Of a DNA stretch of 64,000 nucleotides, positions 1 through 10,451 are shown in pieces; the stretch's first letter is position 1, and the number at the start of each line of letters is the position of its first letter. Under the pieces are notes generated by a model. The model was not told the origin of the DNA. It searched no databases and saw only the letters and a program-made list of their open reading frames with translations. The position numbers were made by a program, and so were the translations under genes. The stretch comes from Incurvaria masculella (lineage: Eukaryota; Arthropoda; Insecta; Lepidoptera; Incurvariidae). The stretch spans positions 9,249,021-9,313,020 of the forward strand of contig OX335642.1 in the NCBI GenBank assembly GCA_946894095.1. The letters run 5' to 3'.

Positions 1-123
1 ATGCTCATAAAGGGAAGGTCCTGGCATGGCACCTAATTCCTTCGGGAATGTGGTGTATTAGGCTAATATCATAACGGTAGTTGTGTGGTACTAGCCATCC
101 ATGCCAGGTTGCATAAAAAAACA
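1..123 (+). mobile_element. tRNA-derived SINE, 3' part, cut by the window edge
   Basis: This matches the last third of the SINE seen whole at 1804-2191: the 'GGCATGGCACCTAATTCC' block, the 'TCATAACGGTAGTTGTGTGG' block and a terminal run of A. The 5' part lies outside the window. Confidence 0.85.
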
Positions 124-1803
124 ATTTATGAAAAAAATATAGTATTTGTGGCATGCCAACTTTTTATACACACCTCAAAATGCACCCCCGGTTGTGCATG
201 CATTCGATTGTGAGAATCGAAGCAAAACCAAGCGATAGTAAACTAGCTCAATTGAATCAGTCTAACGAGTGTTATTGTTTGCAATTTAGTGTTCCAAGCG
301 ACGTATTGAAGTAGAATCAAATTGTATTTGTGAGTTTACGAGTACTTGGGAATCATTTGAAATAAAGGAAAAAATTATCTAATCTACACCCCACACCCGA
401 CAACAATACTTACGCGAAGACAGTGCTGTTTCTTCTCTTGTTAGCGAGAGGCTGCAGGTTAGCATGGTCAATACACATAGATATATTAGCAACATGTCCC
501 CGATAAGATTGAATTCATTCTTACATGAACCAATCAACTGAAATACTTTAATAATGTTTACGCATGTTTTCAGTTCTTTGATTCTTACTTGCATGACGTT
601 TTTTTTGTGTTTTATCGCTACTTAAGGTGCGTAACGTATTTGTTCTAGATTTGAGTATTTTCAATCACTGTTAAGAACATTCTGCGTGGTTTTTAGGATC
701 ATCTGTGCGAAATAGAAAGTCTGTCGGTGACGTCCGCTAACGTACTTCCGCATGACACAATTGGAAGTCAAAATTATAATCAAAAACCATTTATTTCTTA
801 TTGATAATTCGAAGACTAGGAAATTAAATACTTACGCACACGATAACATATTTTATATGCTGATTTATTTTGATAGACACTTAAAGGGCATTTATTACTG
901 AAGTGCTGATTATCTTGTACTGGTATCGTTTGCGAGATGGTAGGACCTTGGTGACCCTTAAGGTTTAGGTGAAACCAGGCTACATTCTCTTTTATATTAC
1001 AGCCTACTCACATGCTCTCAGTTTTGGGAATGGGTGAAAATGGCATTCATTGGTATCGTGTCTATGAAGGTACATCTGCAATACATGAGTTGATTATTAG
1101 CCTGGTTTTCACCAAGTGCTGATTTAATTTAATTGCAATATCAGATCATTATTACACAGCTATATACAAACGGCACCACGTCACATAGTCGACCCACATA
1201 CGTTTCGTTGTAAACGCCTACTGTGACGTTGAGGTTGATATTTGGGTAAAATTATACATTTCAGTACATTCTGTATGAAACAAATGTCTCAGCCGTCAGT
1301 TCACTTTTTTATGTTTTATTATTCAAATTTTTCTATAGTATAACCAGACATTCGCCGTACTTCATTGAATCTACTAGACATGCGCCTTAACCAGGGCATC
1401 ATTATAACTCAGTAACCAATTTTCACGGACGGTAAAATTATAAAGAGTGTGAAAATCTCGCTTTGATTACACGGGTAATTTATGTCGTATGTGTAGGTAT
1501 TATATTCTAATTAGCTTATTTTTTATGTATTTAATGCATATGACATTTGCGTTATCTCATTAACTTGAAGTTATGCAACGGAACATGGATTGAAGCATTG
1601 TAATCAAATCTAATATCATAATCAGATTGCGTTTTTGGTCTAGACCTCATGGTCTGGACATTCCTATGAAGCGGATTTCGAACTTGCGACCTTATATAAC
1701 CACGCTTCGCACGATAATATGCTTTAACTATGTATTTATTATTTTTTTAATTGCCACCCTCACTGTGAACTTAAAAAAATAATTAGAAATTAATCTAATA
1801 TTC
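124..1803. other. AT-rich intergenic stretch, no gene seen
   Basis: No ORF here resembles a known protein and no splice-bounded exon is visible. The only structured piece is a small inverted repeat (968-1113). Confidence 0.6.
901..1124. repeat. Small inverted-repeat element flanked by an 11-bp direct repeat
   Basis: GGTGAAACCAGGCTA at 968-982 is mirrored by TAGCCTGGTTTTCACC at 1098-1113. The direct repeat AAGTGCTGATT occurs at 901-911 and again at 1114-1124. The right copy directly abuts the inverted arm; the left copy lies 57 bases outside it. This looks like a MITE with a possible target duplication, but the asymmetry is unexplained. Confidence 0.45.
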
Positions 1804-2191
1804 GAGCGGCCTGTAGCCTAGTGGCGCGGGGACTGGCCTAGCGTACCTGAGGTCCGGTTTCAATTCCTCGCCCCGACATGCACCACTTTCTTTCTCTTTC
1901 TGAGTTGCATTGAAGTGCATTTCGTCACGAATGCGAGCTGCTCCATTGTTCGGAATCCATGTAAAAGTGTAGGTCCCCTTCCCCTACTAGGTGGTAGGGT
2001 TTAAGCCCGCCCGGGTTGGTACCATCGCATTGGATGAAAAGATGGTCGAAGCGGCAATGAAAAATTGTCCGTATTTTCCATCCAGTTCAATGTAGCCGTG
2101 CTCATAAAGGGAAGGTCCTGGCATGGCACCTAATTCCTTCGGGAATGTGGTGTATTGGGCAAATCATCCATGTCAGGTTGCTTGAAAAAAA
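1804..2191 (+). mobile_element. tRNA-derived SINE, full-length copy
   Basis: Full-length copy. The head has tRNA-like pol III boxes: A-like TAGCCTAGTGG at 1814-1824 and B-like GGTTTCAATTCC at 1856-1867. A body of about 290 bases and a short A-rich tail follow. It defines the family found repeatedly in this window. It is transcribed, if at all, by RNA polymerase III from the internal boxes, and mobilised by a LINE partner (family knowledge). Confidence 0.9.
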
Positions 2192-2563
2192 CCTATAAAG
2201 TAGCTTATGTACATTTGGAATAATGTATCTTTAAAATACTGAAATACGTATTTATTCAAATAGGTAGAGTAGTTCCGAAGATTACCCTCTACATATTAAC
2301 TAACATACAAAATCCGCTTTCTTACTTTATTTATTACAGTAGTAAGATCCACAAAATCGTAGGAAACACTATAAGAGTGGGTAAAGTAGAAGATTACATA
2401 CCGAATCACAAACATATAGTTAATCGGGCCTAAGGTTTAATTAGTAATTCACACTAATCATGTTCTTAATTAAGCTAATATTTTTCGTTATACTGATTTT
2501 TTATTGCTAGTAAATGTTTGCACAAGCGCGCTGCGCGCGCATGCTAGGTCTATGGTTTGCACT

Positions 2564-2569
2564 ATATAT
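2564..2569 (+). promoter_or_regulatory. Possible TATA box of the serine protease gene
   Basis: TATATA lies about 70 bases before the protease start codon at 2638, a plausible distance for a core promoter with a short leader. AT-rich flanks make chance occurrence likely. Confidence 0.2.
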
Positions 2570-2637
2570 GTACCTAATGATTGCTCGGAAAATAAAAACA
2601 AAGTATAGTTTTGTCAGGTACCTACCGAATTGTCGAG

Positions 2638-2707
2638 ATGGTGAAGATTATGTTCTTTATTCTGACACTTTTCGGTGTATCCGGACAAGAAATATCTCCG
2701 GGCACTA
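2638..2707 (+). CDS. Serine protease exon 1 (signal peptide)
   Basis: Encodes the start Met and residues 1-23, ending in phase 1 before the donor GTAAGT. The ATG at 2638 is chosen because it opens directly into a hydrophobic signal peptide; a second Met at residue 5 would also keep it. Confidence 0.75.
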
Positions 2708-5700
2708 GTAAGTACAAACGTATTTGGTAGCTTTGACAATAATCAAATTAAGCTCACTGTAGTAGTTTATGACAAAACTAATAGTATTAAAACCAAACGT
2801 GCAAATGTTTCACGTTTTTTTCTTGTTGCCACTGACTGTTCTTGCTTACGGTGACGCTTGGTTGGAGTTACCTCTTTCCCTAATATATGGTCGAGAGAGG
2901 TGATGGCTGTAGCCGGCGCGGCGGCGCGGCGTGATGCTCGTGAACGGGTGCTGTTTGTGGTGACTGGCCTGCACCAGTTGGCAACATGTTAGTTGGCGGG
3001 GATGGTCTTTGCAAATAAACTGATATTTGTTATGAATTGCTGCAATGTTGACTTTAGTGAACATTATTTTTAATCTAGTGTTTTTTTTTTTAATATGACA
3101 AGTGGACGTTGAAGAACATACATAAAAAAAAGAGAAAAAAAAAGATTCCGACGAATTGAGAACCTCCTCCTTTTTTTCGAAGTCGGTTAAAAATAAAACA
3201 AAATAGTGGAAGAAAAGCAGAGTGGTATTTTAAATTGATAAATACAATATGTTGTCAGCGTATGTAGTGTTCGGTGAGGAGACTTCCATAGAGGAGTTCC
3301 CATTCTACGCGGATGTCCTCATCAACGGTAAATTTAACTGCGGATCCAGCATCCTCTCTCAACGCTGGATACTCACCGCGGCGCACTGCGTTCACCAACA
3401 TAGAGGCATCGTCTACGGGTAAGAGGGGCTCTAAGATTTGAAATGTTGAAGAAATATTAGAATAGAATTGAATGGAAAATCTTTATTCGTTGGAGTTCAA
3501 GTATACAAAGCCAAGAGAACTTATTTTTATAAAACAAAAAGTACCCTAGGAAAAAGGCTAATGACTCAACGCTGCAGCAATCTGGCGACGCTGGTTTTCA
3601 GTCACAACCTGTGATGGGGATGTGTGAGGGTGTATGTGTGTTAATGTTTATAGTTGTACATGTATACTGTTGTGTCCATGATTATGTGTAAGCGTATAAG
3701 TAATTGTGTGGATGTAATTTCCGTGTTTGTGCAAGACGAATGTGACCCTATGCTAGTAAATAATTGTATTAAAAAAAACAAAATAGAAATAATAATGAAA
3801 AGTATAAGTATGGGTATACAACAATATGAAAAGATAACCACTTGAAGTGTTAATCATATACAGTGATACATAAATGCAATCGTGTTTTTTTTTTTCTTAG
3901 AAATTGCGTTTGCCTTACTTTTGGGGTCTCGAGAGATAAAGATATATTTTGTATTGGTATTAATTAGTATTAATATGTTCTATAATATACTATAATATAT
4001 AATTTAATTATAACTCACAATTTTTCACGCCGACTGCGAATCAAACGAGCGAAATCGTCTTCCGGGTCCTTACGGTTCCCTAACTCCAAAAGAAGTTCAA
4101 TTTTTCTTAAAAATTTTTTATCAATTTTTCTTAAAAATTGAACTTCTCTCTTCCAATTTTATTTAAAAAAAATATCACTTGAGAAAGCTTAATTCTATGT
4201 CCGTATGTTTTTATTTTTATATCTGTATTTTCCAATAAAATAAATGTAAAATGACACCAAAAAAGTGTTTCCAATGTTTATTAGCCAATATTTCACAGTG
4301 TACAAGGCAATTTAAAACACACAGGTTAGAATACAACATTTAAATAACATAGCAAAACATTTAGAGCATGTAAACAGTTATCGCCCGTAGTCTAGGGAAT
4401 TGATACGGTAACGACACTCGTAATAAGCGTCCTATAGCTCAGGCCCGCCAGGTCTTGCCGATTCGTAATCTCGAAATATCGAATTCATAAGTTCAATCCC
4501 CGCCCCGTTCATGCCCCAATTGTTTCTTTTTTATTTGGATAAATGCATTTTGCCGCGAAAGCTGTTCCAGGGTTCGGGATTCATTCAAAACTATACGTTT
4601 AAGGTGGTAGGGTTAATATTAAGTATTACTGCGGCTTGTTACCATCCGCCATCGCATAAGATGAAAGATATCGTAACGGTAATGAAAATTTTAACTGAAT
4701 TTCCATCCAGTTCAATGTAATTATGCTCATATAAGTTCATGGCATGACACCTAATTCCTTCGGGAACGTGGTGTGTTGCGCTATATCAAGACAGCAGGTG
4801 TGGTAATAGCTCCCTCCGAAGTACAAATTATTTATTATATTTTATATAAGTGGTATTATCAACAAATAGACTTCTCCTTCTCCAAATAACAGATAATGCT
4901 CTGTCTCGCACTCGCCTGTTGCGTTTTAGCATATGTGCGTTTTAGCATATGTGCTAAAACGCCACAGGCGTTCGTAGATATTATGTATGACATACATTTG
5001 TTTTCTTGAGTGTTCTCTATATGCGATGTACTCTTGTGTCGGGTGAATGGGAATGAATATGTTGCAAAGGTGTACCTATGTGTGAACATTGTGTGTAACA
5101 TTCTCATTTTCAAATATAGTAAGTAGGTATCTTTATTAAACCGCCACTCATATGTAGAATCTTTATAAACTCAAATCAAGGCTCAACCGGCAACCTTTGT
5201 TGCAAATCAAAGTTCGATTGCATACGTTAAGGATTGGCTAGGTTTAGGTTCTGCAAGCCTATCCTAGGACTTCCATGCTTAGGAATCGGACATGTTTTCG
5301 GTTGAGGAAACGGCTTACATATTTAGCTATTTTCTCGCCGGAACACCTTGAATCATTGAAATTACCTTGCTCCAGATTCTTTCCGTCGAGAAAATCGCTT
5401 TGACAACCGCTCTAAAAGCTATTTTCTCGCCCGAAAACAGTCCTGGTTCCTAAGCATGGAATTCCTAGAATAGGCCTGCTGATGGTTCCTTCCTTTTCGT
5501 CACCACCACGCTCAGAAATAGATTTTATAATTTAAATTATCCAAATTTGTGAATACGTATTGTCAATAATGCCTTTCAGGGTTAGATCGTTGAAGGTTCG
5601 GATCGGAGGCAGTCTATTGAAAGGTGGCACATTGTATCAGATTGATCGATTGGTTGTACATCCCCGATACACACGTGGTGAAAGTATTTACGATTTCGCC

Positions 5701-7484
5701 CTCATGCGCCTGCGCCGGAAACTGAACTATAGTTCTAAAGTGTTACCCATCGCACTCGGGAATATAGAGGACATTCATATAGGCGCTGAAGCTACTATCG
5801 TGGGTCGTGGAATAAGCTCTGAGGTAATATTTATTTTTACTTAAAAGCGCAGGGATTTTCAAAAAAATTCAAAAGAACAAATGACTGGATATACAGCCTC
5901 CCATAAGGCGTATTGGAAAAAAAAAACAATCAAATTAATCTTCGATTTTATCTAATATTTATATGTTTTTTTAAACATTGAACAATTATTATTTCATTGA
6001 AATCATTTAGTCAATATTATTTTTAAGTTTTCTATTAAGAGGTTTCTATTCGAGTAGTCGATATTGGACACCGGGTGGCTAAGCTCAAGTGGCAGTGGGC
6101 TGGTCACGTCAGCCGAAGAGACGACGACCGTTGGAGTAACCGTGTCCTACACTGGCGGCCGTGGACAGGAAAACGGAGTGTGGGACGACCACCCGCCAGG
6201 TGGGACGATGACATCAAGTGCGTCGGCGGAAAGCGGTGGTTCCGCACCGCTGAGGGCCGGGAGGAATGAAGAAAAATTGGAGAGGCATATGGATATATGG
6301 CGTATGGCAGTGGACATAAACACGCTGACTGACTTACCGACTAACATTTTTAAGTATTCTATTAAGTTAACATAATACATACACTCAGTTTATTTCTATT
6401 TTCAGTTCAAATCATCTGTATTCATTTTAAGAAAAGGAAGTGAGAAGGTAACGGAAGGAAGTCTGTGTGTGCAAGGCTTCGACGATGTAGAAGAAGATAT
6501 GTTCCCGCTTTTTTTGGAAGCCACAATTTGTACAAGAAGTTATTACCCTCTGTACCAGAGCAGCTGCTTTGTAAGTGCATCATTCCATGATGAGTGCTGA
6601 TGGAGTGAGGTAGTGATGCGAGTGTGCCGGGGAGTTGAACAGTTTTTTTTAAATTCTCTGTGCTTAGTCGGAATTTTAAATAGAACTGTGACTCGAATGA
6701 ATATATCAATGACAACGCAGGTATTGTAATATAAATGCCCTTTGCCGATCTACAGCTATTTTCCCGCCAAAATATCTGTCAATTTCGACGTTTCTTCACT
6801 ATTTTATGGTTATGGTTGTTTTCGTTTATAGTTGTTGATGATTATGGCGCCAAACACCTGGCTAAACAATAGCTATCTAAAGACTATTCGAAGTTCGAGG
6901 GTTTCATTACTGTATAAGCAAACATCTGAAAAACCTGTAAGTCCTGACCAGTTTGCCATGCTGGTCACATCTCTGTTAATTTCAAGTCCTACGACTGCAT
7001 CAGAAACATTGCTACTAAACTGTATTATGTACTCTTACTTACTTACTGTGTCTACGTCTTTTCAACAAGGATGCATGGATAGTCATTTCCTCTGAAATCT
7101 ACGCACCGGAAGTAGATAAAAATTTAGATCTCTTTATTTTATGATAGGAAACGACTGGACATTGATTTTGTAGTGAAAAAAAAACGTTGCTTCCTTTGGA
7201 CGTAAAATTTCTGGAAATGGCCTTCTTATAAAAGCTTAAGTTAGATCATAAACATTCAGTACAGATTTCGTTCATTATTGCAGGGCGATTCTGGAGGTCC
7301 AGTCGTGCTGAACGGTAAACTTGTGGGCGTGATATCGCAAGGTTCGGATACGTTGACGTGCACCGACGCGGCAAAAACATGGCCGCCGCCCGCCGTGCGA
7401 TCCCTGCACGCGTCTGTCCCCCCCGCCGCTGCCTGGATCCAGTACTACACGGGTGTCGTCCGAAACACGCACTCTCAAAACTAG
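2638..7484 (+). CDS. Secreted S1A (chymotrypsin-fold) serine protease, five exons (gene model)
   Basis: Predicted secreted endopeptidase. Exons 2638-2707, 3259-3418, 5580-5823, 6406-6570 and 7284-7484 join in frame through GT-AG introns to 279 residues, usual for a single-domain S1A enzyme. Residues 1-16 form a signal peptide with a hydrophobic core (MFFILTLFG). The triad is intact: His66 in TAAHC, Asp115 in DFALMRL, Ser216 in GDSGGP. The residue equivalent to chymotrypsin 189 is Ser210 (SSCFGDSGGP), so trypsin-like Arg/Lys specificity is not expected. The mature start usually read as IVGG is YVVFGEE here, preceded by Thr with no Arg or Lys between residues 17 and 24, so ordinary tryptic activation is not evident. 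Introns hold a LINE end and an RTE fragment. A Thr/Ser-rich tail lies downstream beyond a SINE. Substrate and symbol are unknown; a regulatory or digestive protease is equally possible. Confidence 0.85.
3150..3195 (+). repeat. Dispersed 'GAATTGAGAACCTCCTCC' repeat
   Basis: The core GAATTGAGAACCTCCTCC, a T-run and AAGTCGGTTAAAA recur at 53764-53800. I recognise this block as a common dispersed repeat in moth and butterfly genomes; the class is not determined from sequence. Confidence 0.6.
3259..3418 (+). CDS. Serine protease exon 2 (N-terminus of mature enzyme, catalytic His)
   Basis: Acceptor GTTGTCAG, donor GTAAGA. Residues 24-76 include FGEETSIEEFPFYADVLI, the Cys of the 42-58 disulfide pair (FNCGSS) and the catalytic His66 in WILTAAHCV. 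Only this frame is open. Confidence 0.9.
3455..3975 (-). mobile_element. Jockey-like LINE, 3' untranslated end only
   Basis: Reads in the same orientation as, and matches over several hundred bases, the 3' region of the LINE at 57063-58995: the GAATAGAAT tail, the 'AACTTATTTTTATAAAACAAA' block, 'CTGGTTTTCAGTC' and 'GTGATGGGGATGTGTGAGGG'. No RT coding remains; it is a 5'-truncated insertion in protease intron 2. Confidence 0.85.
4091..4147. repeat. 57-bp imperfect palindrome with internal direct repeat
   Basis: AGAAGTTCAATTTTT at the left is complemented by AAAAATTGAACTTCT at the right. CAATTTTTCTTAAAAATT occurs twice inside. RNA of either strand would fold into a hairpin. Confidence 0.7.
4428..4818 (+). 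mobile_element. Old, diverged SINE copy
   Basis: Recognised from scattered blocks in family order: GTTCAATCCCCGCCCC (B-box region), GGTGGTAGGGTT, TTTCCATCCAGTTCAATGTA and GGCATGACACCTAATTCC. It is much more diverged than the other copies and lies inside protease intron 2. Confidence 0.7.
4922..4961. repeat. Perfect palindrome with a duplicated half
   Basis: CGTTTTAGCA-TATG-TGCTAAAACG at 4938-4961 is a perfect hairpin apart from its four-base turn. The 16 bases immediately before it (4922-4937) repeat its first 16 bases. Confidence 0.75.
5252..5484. mobile_element. Inverted-repeat MITE-like element
   Basis: A left arm of about 50 bases containing CTATCCTAGGACTTCCATGC and GTTTTCGG is the imperfect complement of the right arm containing CCGAAAAC and GCATGGAATTCCTAGAATAGG. 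The total length of about 233 bases and lack of coding suggest a non-autonomous DNA transposon. A boundary duplication was not identified. Confidence 0.6.
5580..5823 (+). CDS. Serine protease exon 3 (catalytic Asp)
   Basis: Acceptor CCTTTCAG, donor GTAATA. Residues 77-158 include the strand VVHPRYTRG and the catalytic Asp115 in YDFALMRL, then VLPIALG and a glycine-rich VGRG. Begins in phase 2 and ends in phase 0. Confidence 0.9.
6050..6338 (+). mobile_element. RTE-type LINE, ORF2 C-terminal fragment
   Basis: Translates to the characteristic C-terminus of RTE-like endonuclease/reverse transcriptases: KWQWAGHVSRRDDDRWSNRV, then WRPWTGKRSVGRPPARWDDD. Only the last roughly 90 residues remain and the frame is broken near the end. 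A second copy is at 32289-32625. It sits in protease intron 3. Confidence 0.85.
6406..6570 (+). CDS. Serine protease exon 4
   Basis: Acceptor TATTTTCAG, donor GTAAGT, phase 0 at both ends. Residues 159-213 carry two Cys (SLCVQG and ATICTRSY) and end in SSCF, the residues just before GDSGG. The Ser at residue 210 occupies S1-pocket position 189. Confidence 0.85.
6735..6800 (-). repeat. Single unit of the ~58-bp dispersed minisatellite
   Basis: CTATTTTCCCGCCAAAATATCTGTCAA resembles the reverse complement of the unit that is tandem at 40153-40437. One diverged unit lies in protease intron 4. Confidence 0.4.
7284..7484 (+). CDS. Serine protease exon 5 (catalytic Ser, stop)
   Basis: Acceptor ATTATTGCAG. 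Begins with GDSGGPVVLNGKLVGV, the nucleophile Ser216 and oxyanion region, and ends at TAG (7482-7484) after an amphipathic WIQYYTGV helix matching the usual C-terminal helix of S1A enzymes. The stretch between them is unusually rich in Pro and Ala, and GC-rich. Confidence 0.9.
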   Translation, partial: GDSGGPVVLNGKLVGVISQGSDTLTCTDAAKTWPPPAVRSLHASVPPAAAWIQYYTGVVRNTHSQN

Positions 7485-7495
7485 ATATAAATATG

Positions 7496-7891
7496 TTTTT
7501 TTTTATGCAACCTGACATGGATGGCTAATACCACACATCTACCGTCATTCGTACCACATTCCCGAAGGAATTACGTGCCATGCCAGGACCTTCCCTTTAT
7601 GAGCACGGCTACATTGAACTGGATGGAAAACCCGGACTATTTTTCATTGCCGCTTCGACCATCTTTTCATCCAATGCGATGGTACCAACCCGGGCGGGCT
7701 TAAACCCTACCACCTAGTTGGGGAAGGGGACCTAAAGTTTTACATGGATTCCGAACCATGGAGCAGCTCGCATTCGTGACGACATGCACTTATCGAACTC
7801 GGAAAGAGAAAGACTGTGGTGAATGTCGGAATTGAACCCAGGCCTCTGGTACGCGAGACCAGTCCCCGCGCCACTAGGCTACGAGCCGCTC
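7496..7891 (-). mobile_element. tRNA-derived SINE, full-length, in the 3' region of the protease gene
   Basis: Full-length minus-strand copy. The poly-A tail appears as a T-run from 7496, and the tRNA-like head ends with GAGCGGCTCG-type sequence at 7891. It lies 11 bases after the protease stop and directly before the Thr/Ser-rich repeat tract, so it separates the two. No clear target duplication is visible. Confidence 0.9.
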
Positions 7892-8314
7892 ATAGGGCCT
7901 TCTACCAACAATGTTGCTGTTCCTACTACGGCGGACGTTTCGACTACGGTTATGATCACATCGGTGGCCTCTCTCACCACGGCAGATTTGCCTATCATTT
8001 AGGGAGTGACTACTTCCGTGGCCTCTCCCACTACGGCAAATATGACCAACACGGAGAGTGTGATTACTTCGCCGGCCTCTCCCACCACGGCAGATTGGAC
8101 CACCGCGGAGGATGTGACCACCACGGAGGGCGTGACAACTTCGGCGGCCTCTCCCACCACGCAGGATGTGACCACTTCGGTGGCCTCCTCTGGAACGAAA
8201 GATTGGACCACCATGGAGGATGTGACCATCACTGAGGATGTGACTCCTTCGTCGGCCTCTCCTACCGCGGCAGACGGACAGAGGGCAGAGGGTGTGACTA
8301 CTTCTACGGCATAA
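7892..8314 (+). pseudogene. Disrupted Thr/Ser-rich mucin-like repeat tract, possible former C-terminal tail
   Basis: In one frame this reads as Thr/Ser/Pro/Ala-rich repeats (SVASPTTA, DWTTAEDVTTTEGVTTS) typical of O-glycosylated linkers, ending at TAA 8312-8314. An in-frame TAG at 8000-8002 breaks it. It is not in the frame of the protease exon 5, and a SINE lies between them. A poly(A) signal follows within 25 bases, which suggests that it is the end of a transcription unit. It may be a lost tail of the protease or an untranslated repeat; function is not assigned. Confidence 0.5.
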
Positions 8315-8336
8315 TTAACCGAAGCTCTGACAAACA

Positions 8337-8342
8337 AATAAA
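8337..8342 (+). promoter_or_regulatory. Candidate poly(A) signal AATAAA of the protease transcript
   Basis: Canonical AATAAA 23 bases after the end of the mucin-like tract and about 850 bases after the protease stop, with T-rich sequence downstream. Confidence 0.5.
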
Positions 8343-10071
8343 TCATAACTAGTGTTGTATAAAAATATATTTTTTATTAGTTTAAATTATTTATTATTAT
8401 TTAATTCTATGGAATTAATCTATACTATAAATAATTGAAGATACAAATACCTCCAGTATACCTGAATTACAACCAATTAAATTTCGAATTTAATTCCAAA
8501 TTAAATAAGAAGAAAACTCACAAGAGGCATAAATTTATTCAATGACTGTCCATTTAGGGGTCATTTAGTTGTGGTTTCCAAGTCGTAGGGTGAACATTTC
8601 ATACATCATAAAACAGCTCACCAAACTCCTATATTTTGAATATTTTATTTAGTAATTTAGAATAATTCATGCAGTTTTTAGGCACTATTTGTGACTTTTG
8701 CTAGGTGGCAACAAATACCTGCTTACAAAGGTAATTTTACTATTGGTGTGATACAAATATTGAAATGAGAATATTTAAGGTCCAAAGTGTAAGCGCAGGA
8801 TTTCAGAGCGAAATTGATTCTTATGTAAGTACTTGGAAATCCCCTACAACTGTATCAAGAATGATATGTTCAAAAGAGGTGGTTCATCGGATTAGCATCA
8901 CAAACATTATCAGCAAAACGTTTTTTTACGTATTGAATAACACAATGTAAACGAAACTAAATGTTGGTTGGTCGGAATATCGACTCACTCAACAGACCAA
9001 TGTCTAAAAAATAGATTTACAAATGAATTTAAAAGAGTGGTTAGTCGGAGTTCTCACCTAAATTGGCGTTTATGGAACTTCGAAGTTACGTACAAGTTTT
9101 TACTAGATATTCTGTTGTTTACTTCTTCAAGCTGTCAAAGTCTAACTCGGACTTCCGATTTGTATGAAAACGCGGAGTCGGCGTAAACGGCAACGTCGAC
9201 GTATTTATGCCGACAGTGAGTAAGCTGCCAAATCAAACTCGGACTCGCAAATATTAGTTCGCTTAACGCCGATTTCTCCATACATTTGATAACGCCAGTC
9301 GATCGGGTCGGTCAATTTAGGTGACAGCTGGGACTACGGGCTCAGATCGATGGCGCATCCAGTATTTTGTACGCTACCTACTTATTGAAAGTAGTTTACT
9401 TTTTCACCTCATTTAGGGTTGGCTGATAGATAATTCTGGTAGTTGGAACCAGCATGCCTCAGTTATTTTGCTAAAACATGAACAATGGAAAGAGAAAGAA
9501 TTCCTAAGTCTCTTTTACTCTACGGTTGACGTCAACATGACAGAATGAGATCTTGAATTTGTCTCAATTTCCAGTGTACCGGTTTCAGATTAAACGTCCG
9601 TACAGATAAGCTACTGGGATACATATATTTATATATCTTAATTTAAAAACATATATAGATGGTGAACCACCTCTTTCATGAAGACCACGATAGGTTCCAT
9701 ACAAAATACGTTTGATATTGTGCAGAGATTCTAAATATGAATACAAGGACATTTCCATTTCACAGTTTGCAAGATTAGGAGTTATGTTACTAAAATTAGC
9801 AGTCAATTCATATTAATATACTACAATACACTAAAATTGCTTACTCTCTTATAACTTTGCATACAATTGATTTGTCACATTACATCATTTTGTGTCAATT
9901 TGAGAAAGCTGCAACATGACAAACACCACCTTATAAATAAAAAAATCATTTTGCACTATAAAAACAGCTTTTAACGAAACCGAGTACAATAGGATTCTTT
10001 GCATCCGAAATTTTTTAGCACTTAAATTATTCTTTACTTGCTATGTCCAATGAAATTATTGATTCGGTGTA
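8343..10071. other. Intergenic, AT-rich, no gene seen
   Basis: No exon-like or recognisable coding sequence. The stretch near 9050-9330 has repeated 'CTCGGACT'-type motifs that may be an old repeat, but I cannot classify it. Confidence 0.55.
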
Positions 10072-10079
10072 TTAAGGTC

Positions 10080-10443
10080 GGCCCGTAAGCATCAGAAAAT
10101 TTCGCCTCCCATACAAACGTAGTTTACTAATAATTTGAAAACCATTATTCCAACATACTTGATATTTGGTATCCAATATTAGGCTACAAATATCTGTGTC
10201 TGCATGCCTTTGTTATTTCGGTAAATGTATTCTGGGTCAAACCACAGAGAAAACAAAATTCGTATGAAGATTTTCTTTTTGCTTTCATTTCATTCGGTTT
10301 GGATTTTTCAAAAAAACAAAAGCATGCAGACACAGATATTTGTTACCTGATGTTACATATTAAATATCAATTCAATTGGAATAGCGGTTTCCAAATGATT
10401 AGTAAACTATGTTTGTATAGGGAGCATAGCTTACAGGCGGTTC
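10080..10443. mobile_element. Long-hairpin MITE, copy 1 of a tandem pair
   Basis: The ends GGCCCGTAAGC and GCTTACAGGC are inverted, and the arms remain complementary over about 170 bases each (CAAATATCTGTGTCTGCATG against GCATGCAGACACAGATATTTG). The flanks are TTAAGGTC (10072-10079) and TTAAGGTG (10444-10451). No coding; a non-autonomous DNA element that would form one long hairpin. Confidence 0.85.
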
Positions 10444-10451
10444 TTAAGGTG

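Larger units (their letters stand above)
3419..5579 (+). other. Protease intron 2, filled with repeats
   Basis: A 2.2-kb intron holding a LINE 3' end (3455-3975), a palindrome (4091-4147), a diverged SINE (4428-4818), a short perfect palindrome (4938-4961) and an inverted-repeat element (5252-5484). No additional exon is seen. Confidence 0.7.

Noticed and set aside
1814..1867. tRNA gene (A and B boxes)
   Set aside because: The boxes belong to a SINE head repeated throughout the window; no full cloverleaf or anticodon arm can be drawn. The same applies to the heads at 7850-7891, 23850-23876, 37333-37386 and 48303.
3641..3845. Short ORFs on both strands
   Set aside because: They lie in the 3' UTR of the LINE copy at 3455-3975.
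6422..6715. 97-codon minus-strand ORF
   Set aside because: Antisense to protease exon 4, whose splice sites and homology are clear.
7816..8235. 139-codon His/Gly-rich ORF
   Set aside because: It begins inside the SINE and reads the mucin-like tract in another frame; the His-rich repeats are a shadow of the ACC ACG codons.
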